The notes beneath the pieces are model-generated. The model had not been told where the DNA came from. It saw only the letters and a program-made list of their open reading frames with translations, and did not search any database. Positions 59,122-64,000 of a stretch of 64,000 bases of DNA are shown piece after piece. Source of the DNA: Yersinia massiliensis CCUG 53443 (GTDB lineage Bacteria; Pseudomonadota; Gammaproteobacteria; Enterobacterales; Enterobacteriaceae); NCBI RefSeq assembly GCF_000312485.1, contig NZ_HE997643.1, positions 548,806 through 612,805 of the forward strand, read 5' to 3'. Positions within the stretch are counted from its first letter, which is position 1, and every line of letters begins with the position of its first letter. The translations under genes and the position numbers were made by a program.

Positions 59122-60081
59122 ATGAAAACGAATAATCCAGCAGTACAATTAATCACCATCTCTGCCGATGAAGCAGGCCAGAGGATAGATAACTTTTTGC
59201 TTACCAAATTGAAGGGTGTGCCAAAAAGTATGATCTACCGTATCGTGCGTAAAGGTGAGGTTCGCGTGAATAAGGGCCGTATTAAGCCAGAATATAAATT
59301 GGCTGACGGTGATGTGGTGCGTGTTCCTCCAGTACGTGTTGCTGAGCGCGAAGAGGTCCAAGTTTCTGCGAAGCTTGATAAAGTTGCGGCGCTGGCCGAT
59401 TGCATTCTATTCGAGGATGATTATCTCTTAGTGCTGAATAAGCCTTCAGGCACAGCAGTACACGGCGGCAGTGGTTTGAGTTTCGGCGTGATTGAGGCAT
59501 TACGAGCATTGCGCCCTGAAGCCCGTTTTCTGGAGCTAGTTCACCGCCTAGACCGCGATACTTCCGGTGTCTTGTTGGTCGCTAAAAAACGCTCTGCGTT
59601 GCGCTCTTTGCATGAGCAGTTGCGTTTAAAAGGAATGCAGAAGGACTATTTAGCGCTTGTGCGCGGTCAGTGGCAGTCTCACTGCAAAGCGGTACAAGCA
59701 CCTTTGCTGAAAAATATCATGCAAAGTGGCGAACGTGTGGTGAAGGTTAGCAGTGAAGGTAAACCTTCAGAAACACGGTTCAAAGTGGAAGAACGTTTTG
59801 AGCATGCGACGCTGGTTAAAGCTAGCCCCATTACAGGTCGGACTCATCAGATTCGTGTTCATGCGTTACATGCAGGGCACCCAATAGCTTTTGATGACCG
59901 CTACGGTGACCGTGAGTTTGATCAGCAATTGCAGGGAACAGGTCTGCATCGTTTATTCTTGCATGCTGCGGCTTTACGTTTTGAGCACCCAAATACCGGT
60001 GAAACAATGCGTATTGAGGCCCCTCTCGATAATCAGTTACGTCATTGCTTACTGATATTGCGCAAAAAAATGGCAGTTTAA
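59122..60081 (+). CDS. rluC: 23S rRNA pseudouridine synthase RluC
   Basis: 319 residues from [20 protein letters not shown], the E. coli start; the open frame continues upstream to 59059. N-terminal S4 domain ([20 protein letters not shown], shown to 20 residues) and the RluA-type catalytic block [15 protein letters not shown] with the catalytic Asp. Modifies U955, U2504 and U2580 of 23S rRNA in E. coli. Divergent from rne. Confidence 0.96.
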   Translation: MKTNNPAVQLITISADEAGQRIDNFLLTKLKGVPKSMIYRIVRKGEVRVNKGRIKPEYKLADGDVVRVPPVRVAEREEVQVSAKLDKVAALADCILFEDDYLLVLNKPSGTAVHGGSGLSFGVIEALRALRPEARFLELVHRLDRDTSGVLLVAKKRSALRSLHEQLRLKGMQKDYLALVRGQWQSHCKAVQAPLLKNIMQSGERVVKVSSEGKPSETRFKVEERFEHATLVKASPITGRTHQIRVHALHAGHPIAFDDRYGDREFDQQLQGTGLHRLFLHAAALRFEHPNTGETMRIEAPLDNQLRHCLLILRKKMAV

Positions 60082-60132
60082 TATGGGCGCATGAGAAAAT
60101 TGCCATTCGTCATTTTTTTCAAAACACTCACG

Positions 60133-60179
60133 TTCTAACATCATTATTAAACATTTATTGTTAAATAGTGATGTTAGAA
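60133..60179. terminator. Long hairpin between rluC and yceF
   Basis: TTCTAACATCATTATT-type arm pairs with AATAGTGATGTTAGAA with few mismatches around a short loop. It lies between the convergent genes and probably ends both transcripts. Confidence 0.75.
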
Positions 60180-60187
60180 AAATTTGC

Positions 60188-60769
60188 CTACAGTAATGGA
60201 TTTATCCCTTGTTCAATTAACATTTGGGTGAGGGCAATGAGCGGCAGGCCGATTAAGGTATTTGGGTCACGGCCCGACAACCGTTCAAATAATGTGATAC
60301 CCAACCCTTCACTTTTAAAACTACCGGCACAATCCCACGGTTGCTCTCGCGTTAAATAGCCATTTATTTCGGCTTCGCTTAAGATTCGAAAATAAACATC
60401 AAAGGTTTCGCAAACACAATTGACGTGACCTGTTGCGGTGTTGACTAGCGCCAGTCCGGTATAAAAAGTGACACATTGCCCACTGGCTTGCTGTAATTGT
60501 TTCAGCGCATTTACATGGTTATGGGGCTTTCCGACGATTTTATTGTTAATGACGCACACTTGATCTGAACCAATAATCACATGTTGTGGGTAACATTCAG
60601 CCAGTGCTTGGGCTTTGGCGAGCGCCAATCGCTGCACCAGCGCATCAGCCATTTCTCCCCCCAAGGGTGTTTCATCGGCCTTTGGCGCTGCGCTAATAAA
60701 GGGCAATTGCAGTTTTTCGAGCAGGGCGCGACGATAAGAAGACGTTGAGGCTAGAACAAGTTGCGGCAT
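60188..60769 (-). CDS. yceF: Maf-family nucleotide pyrophosphatase YceF (m7GTP-type)
   Basis: 193 residues from [20 protein letters not shown]; an ATG four codons upstream is less likely. Maf signature [14 protein letters not shown], ADETP, IIGSDQV, and GSFKSEG...[13 protein letters not shown], as in E. coli YceF, which hydrolyses 7-methyl-GTP. Divergent from yceD. Confidence 0.93.
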   Translation of the reverse strand: MPQLVLASTSSYRRALLEKLQLPFISAAPKADETPLGGEMADALVQRLALAKAQALAECYPQHVIIGSDQVCVINNKIVGKPHNHVNALKQLQQASGQCVTFYTGLALVNTATGHVNCVCETFDVYFRILSEAEINGYLTREQPWDCAGSFKSEGLGITLFERLSGRDPNTLIGLPLIALTQMLIEQGINPLL

Positions 60770-60910
60770 AATATTTTCCATAAACCGTGGCGAAATTTAA
60801 TCAGGCATCTTAAACTGTCCGCCGCTTCGGAAGCGAATATTGGTGAAAGGTGCGGTAAAACGGCCTTTTTCTTTGACTCTATGTCGTTACAAAGTTAATA
60901 TGCGCGCCCT

Positions 60911-61435
60911 ATGCAAAAGGTAAAATTACCCCTGACCATTGATGCGGTTCGTACCGCTCAGAAACGTTTAGACTACGCAGGTATCTATTCGCCTGAGCAG
61001 GTTACACGAGTAGCCGATTCAGTGGTAAGTGTGGACAGCGATGTCGTGGCCTCATTATCGTTTAATATCGATAATCAGCGCCTGGCGGTTATTACAGGTC
61101 ATGCGGATGTCGATGTCACATTGATGTGCCAGCGCTGCAATAACACGTTTGCACACCATGTTCATACAACGTATTGTTTTAGCCCGATCGTCAATGATGA
61201 GCAGGCTGAAGCATTACCGGAAGCGTACGAGCCGATTGAAGTCGACGAATTTGGCGAAGTTGATCTGCTGGCAATGATTGAAGACGAAATTATTCTTTCA
61301 CTGCCTGTCGTTCCGGTACATGATTCTGAACACTGTGAAGTGTCCGAGGCGGACATGGTATTTGGTAAACTGCCTGCAGAGGTGGAGAAACCTAATCCAT
61401 TTGCCGTATTAGCCAGTTTAAAGAAAAGTAATTAA
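60911..61435 (+). CDS. yceD: YceD (23S rRNA accumulation protein)
   Basis: 174 residues, the usual family length. [20 protein letters not shown] at the start and the paired cysteines of [12 protein letters not shown] in the middle; the acidic C-terminal part and [12 protein letters not shown] follow. Cotranscribed with rpmF (12-base gap), as in other enterobacteria. DUF177 family. Confidence 0.93.
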   Translation: MQKVKLPLTIDAVRTAQKRLDYAGIYSPEQVTRVADSVVSVDSDVVASLSFNIDNQRLAVITGHADVDVTLMCQRCNNTFAHHVHTTYCFSPIVNDEQAEALPEAYEPIEVDEFGEVDLLAMIEDEIILSLPVVPVHDSEHCEVSEADMVFGKLPAEVEKPNPFAVLASLKKSN

Positions 61436-61615
<180 letters not shown>

Positions 61616-61648
61616 GTAGTACTTGCTAATCTTTAGCAAGGCGATACC

Positions 61649-62683
61649 TTGACTTGTCTAACCCTGGCGTTAGATGCAATGGGTGGGGACTTCGGTCCCT
61701 GCGTCACAGTGCCTGCTTCATTGCAGGCACTGGCCTCTAATCCACAGCTAAAACTCTTGCTGGTCGGGAATCCCGACACTCTCAATCCGTTACTTGTCAA
61801 TGCCACTCCTTTGTTGCTGGAGAGGTTACAAGTGATTCCTGCTGAGCATGTTATTGCCAGCGATGCTAAACTCTCACAAGCCATTCGTGCCAGCCGCGGG
61901 ACTTCTATGCGTATCGCATTGGAGCTGGTCAAAAACGGTGATGCCCAAGCTTGTGTTAGTGCAGGGAATACCGGGGTATTGATGGGGTTGGCGAAGATGA
62001 TGCTTACGCCACTGGACGGAATAGAACGCCCAGCGCTGATGACTGTCATTCCTAACCAACAGCGTAGTAAGACTGTGGTATTAGATTTAGGCGCTAACGT
62101 TGAATGTGATAGTACAATGTTGGTGCAATTTGCTGTCATGGGATCGGTGATGGCAGAAGAAGTTGTTGGAATAACGAACCCACGTGTTGCTTTGCTCAAT
62201 ATCGGCGAAGAGGAAACTAAGGGGCTAGATAATATCCGCGAAGCCGCCGCAGTATTAAAAAATACACCGGCAATCAATTATATTGGCTATCTGGAAGGCA
62301 ATGATTTGCTGACTGGAAAGACTGATGTAATGGTTTGTGACGGCTTCGTGGGTAACGTCACTCTAAAGACCATGGAAGGTGTGATAAGAATGTTCTTGTC
62401 ACTGCTCAAATCATCGGGCGAAAGCGGTAAGCAATCCTGGTGGCTTAAACTCATTGGGCGTTGGCTGCAAAAACGTGTGGCAAAGCGGTTCGGTCATTTG
62501 AACCCCGACCAGTATAATGGTGCATGTCTGTTAGGATTACGGGGCATCGTAATCAAGAGCCACGGTGCGGCGAATCAACGCGCATTTGCCGTCGCCATCG
62601 AACAGGCTGTGCAGGCGGTGCAGCGGCAAGTTCCTCAACGAATTGCCGCGCGCCTTGAAGCGGTATTACCCAAGAGTGACTGA
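61649..62683 (+). CDS. plsX: Phosphate acyltransferase PlsX
   Basis: 344 residues from a TTG with AAGG upstream; the protein then reads [20 protein letters not shown] as in the family. Conserved [12 protein letters not shown] and [14 protein letters not shown]. Makes acyl-phosphate from acyl-ACP for phospholipid synthesis. Follows rpmF by 33 bases and precedes fabH by 6. Confidence 0.95.
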   Translation: MTCLTLALDAMGGDFGPCVTVPASLQALASNPQLKLLLVGNPDTLNPLLVNATPLLLERLQVIPAEHVIASDAKLSQAIRASRGTSMRIALELVKNGDAQACVSAGNTGVLMGLAKMMLTPLDGIERPALMTVIPNQQRSKTVVLDLGANVECDSTMLVQFAVMGSVMAEEVVGITNPRVALLNIGEEETKGLDNIREAAAVLKNTPAINYIGYLEGNDLLTGKTDVMVCDGFVGNVTLKTMEGVIRMFLSLLKSSGESGKQSWWLKLIGRWLQKRVAKRFGHLNPDQYNGACLLGLRGIVIKSHGAANQRAFAVAIEQAVQAVQRQVPQRIAARLEAVLPKSD

Positions 62684-62689
62684 TCGTAC

Positions 62690-63643
62690 ATGTATACTAA
62701 GATTCTCGGTACGGGGAGTTATCTGCCCGTACAAGTGCGCAGTAATGCTGATTTAGAAAAAATGGTGGATACGTCGGACGAGTGGATTGTCACTCGGACA
62801 GGTATTCGTGAGCGGCGTATCGCTGGTCTGGATGAAACAGTGGCGACTATGGGTTTCCACGCGGCTGAAAAAGCGCTGGAAATGGCTGGCATCGATAAAA
62901 ACGACATCGGGCTGATCATTGTTGCGACCACTTCCTCAAGTCATGCTTTCCCAAGCTCTGCCTGTCAGGTGCAGCAAATGCTGGGCATCAAAGATGCTGC
63001 TTCTTTCGATCTGGCTGCGGCCTGTGCAGGTTTCACCTACGCATTGAGCGTTGCAGATCAGTATGTCAAAAGTGGTGCGGTCAAGCATGCCATCGTTATC
63101 GGTTCAGATGTATTATCACGCGCACTGAATCCAGAAGACCGTGGCACAATTATTCTGTTTGGCGATGGCGCTGGCGCTGTCGTCTTGGGCGCATCTGAAC
63201 AACAGGGCATCATTTCGACCCATCTGCATGCTGATGGTCGTTATGGCGAATTACTCGCATTGCCGTATCAAGATCGCCAACAGCAAGATCAACCTGCCTA
63301 CGTGACGATGGCAGGGAATGAAGTCTTTAAAGTGGCAGTGACTGAGCTTGCTCACATAGTGGATGAGACATTGCAGGCCAATAATCTGGATCGCTCAGCG
63401 CTGGATTGGCTGGTGCCGCATCAAGCCAACCTGCGTATTATTAGCGCAACGGCTAAAAAGCTCGGCATGGGGATGGATAAAGTGGTGATCACGCTTGATC
63501 GTCACGGCAACACCTCTGCGGCATCGGTACCTGCGGCGTTAGATGAAGCAGTACGAGATGGCCGCATTCAACGCGGGCAGTTAGTGTTGTTGGAAGCATT
63601 TGGCGGCGGCTTCACTTGGGGCTCTGCGTTGGTTCGTTTTTAA
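62690..63643 (+). CDS. fabH: Beta-ketoacyl-ACP synthase III FabH
   Basis: 317 residues, [20 protein letters not shown]. Catalytic Cys in [15 protein letters not shown], His in [11 protein letters not shown] and Asn in [15 protein letters not shown]. Starts fatty-acid chains by condensing acetyl-CoA with malonyl-ACP. Same operon as plsX. Confidence 0.96.
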   Translation: MYTKILGTGSYLPVQVRSNADLEKMVDTSDEWIVTRTGIRERRIAGLDETVATMGFHAAEKALEMAGIDKNDIGLIIVATTSSSHAFPSSACQVQQMLGIKDAASFDLAAACAGFTYALSVADQYVKSGAVKHAIVIGSDVLSRALNPEDRGTIILFGDGAGAVVLGASEQQGIISTHLHADGRYGELLALPYQDRQQQDQPAYVTMAGNEVFKVAVTELAHIVDETLQANNLDRSALDWLVPHQANLRIISATAKKLGMGMDKVVITLDRHGNTSAASVPAALDEAVRDGRIQRGQLVLLEAFGGGFTWGSALVRF

Positions 63644-63679
63644 GCCTATAGCGATTCTTTTGATTTAACAGGAATGCAG

Positions 63680-64000
63680 AATGTCGAAATTTGCAATGGT
63701 ATTTCCAGGCCAAGGGTCTCAATCCCTCGGCATGCTGGCTGATTTGGCCGCACAATTTCCGATAGTTGAAGCAACCTTCAGTGAAGCATCATCGGTCTTG
63801 GGTTACGATTTGTGGCAGTTAGTGCAGCAAGGCCCAGCAGAAGAACTGAATAAAACGTGGCAAACACAACCTGCATTGTTGACGGCATCCGTTGCTATCT
63901 GGCGTGTTTGGCAGCATCAAGGTGGTAAACTGCCTACGTTGATGGCTGGCCATAGCTTGGGTGAATACTCAGCGTTGGTTTGTGCGGGTGTACTGGATTT
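63680..64000 (+). CDS. fabD: Malonyl-CoA-ACP transacylase FabD, 5' part (continues past window)
   Basis: The first 107 residues are present: MSKFAMVFPGQGSQSLGMLA at the start, and the catalytic serine motif GHSLGEYSALVCAG near the window edge. An AGGA site lies before the ATG. Loads malonyl groups onto ACP. Truncated only by the window. Confidence 0.95.

Overview
The window looks like the chromosome of a Yersinia-type enterobacterium. Gene order and content are enterobacterial: opgC/opgGH, solA-bssS-dinI-pyrC, rne/rluC, and yceF/yceD-rpmF-plsX-fabH-fabD. Base composition is moderate, and there are two EsaI/YenI-like LuxI synthases, each with a convergent LuxR partner. The species cannot be fixed from the sequence alone; all names here rest on remembered family sequences, not on a database search.

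Layout. 1-3.9 kb: the 3' end of a type 1 fimbrial operon (fimD C-terminus, fimF, fimG, fimH) and a PapI/FaeA-like regulator. 4.0-10.3 kb: a small hypothetical gene, then a sugar-catabolic locus (PTS IICB permease, a fumarase/adenylosuccinate-lyase-superfamily enzyme, a NagA-like deacetylase) facing a convergent PTS-regulated activator. 11.1-24.0 kb: two luxI/luxR pairs in mirror orientation flank the cytochrome c nitrite reductase operon nrfABCDE-(dsbE-like)-nrfFG, with a gene-poor stretch of about 2 kb before nrfA. 24.3-33.4 kb: an EamA exporter, nhaP2, a small unknown gene, opgC, and the divergent osmoregulated-glucan operon opgGH. 33.5-38.2 kb: a YceK-like lipoprotein, an orphan 148-residue protein, a POT transporter, a DoxX protein and lpxL. 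38.5-45.8 kb: a complete tetrathionate respiration locus ttrRS / ttrBCA. 45.9-54.8 kb: housekeeping and small genes (trhO, tqsA, a 37-residue YceO-like membrane peptide, an RcsA-like regulator, solA, bssS, dinI, pyrC, an ABM-domain protein). 54.9-64.0 kb: rne, rluC, yceF, yceD, rpmF, plsX, fabH and the start of fabD.

How it fits together. Two anaerobic respiratory chains (nitrite through Nrf, tetrathionate through Ttr) are encoded about 25 kb apart, and each has an FNR-like site upstream. The region between the fimbrial genes and the EamA exporter is the accessory part. The two quorum-sensing pairs differ at the synthase position that in EsaI (T140) governs preference for 3-oxo acyl chains, so they may make different signals. 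The 4.6-10.3 kb locus combines a PTS, a fumarate-releasing lyase family and an amidohydrolase; I know of no described pathway with that combination and regard it as the best candidate for undescribed biochemistry here.
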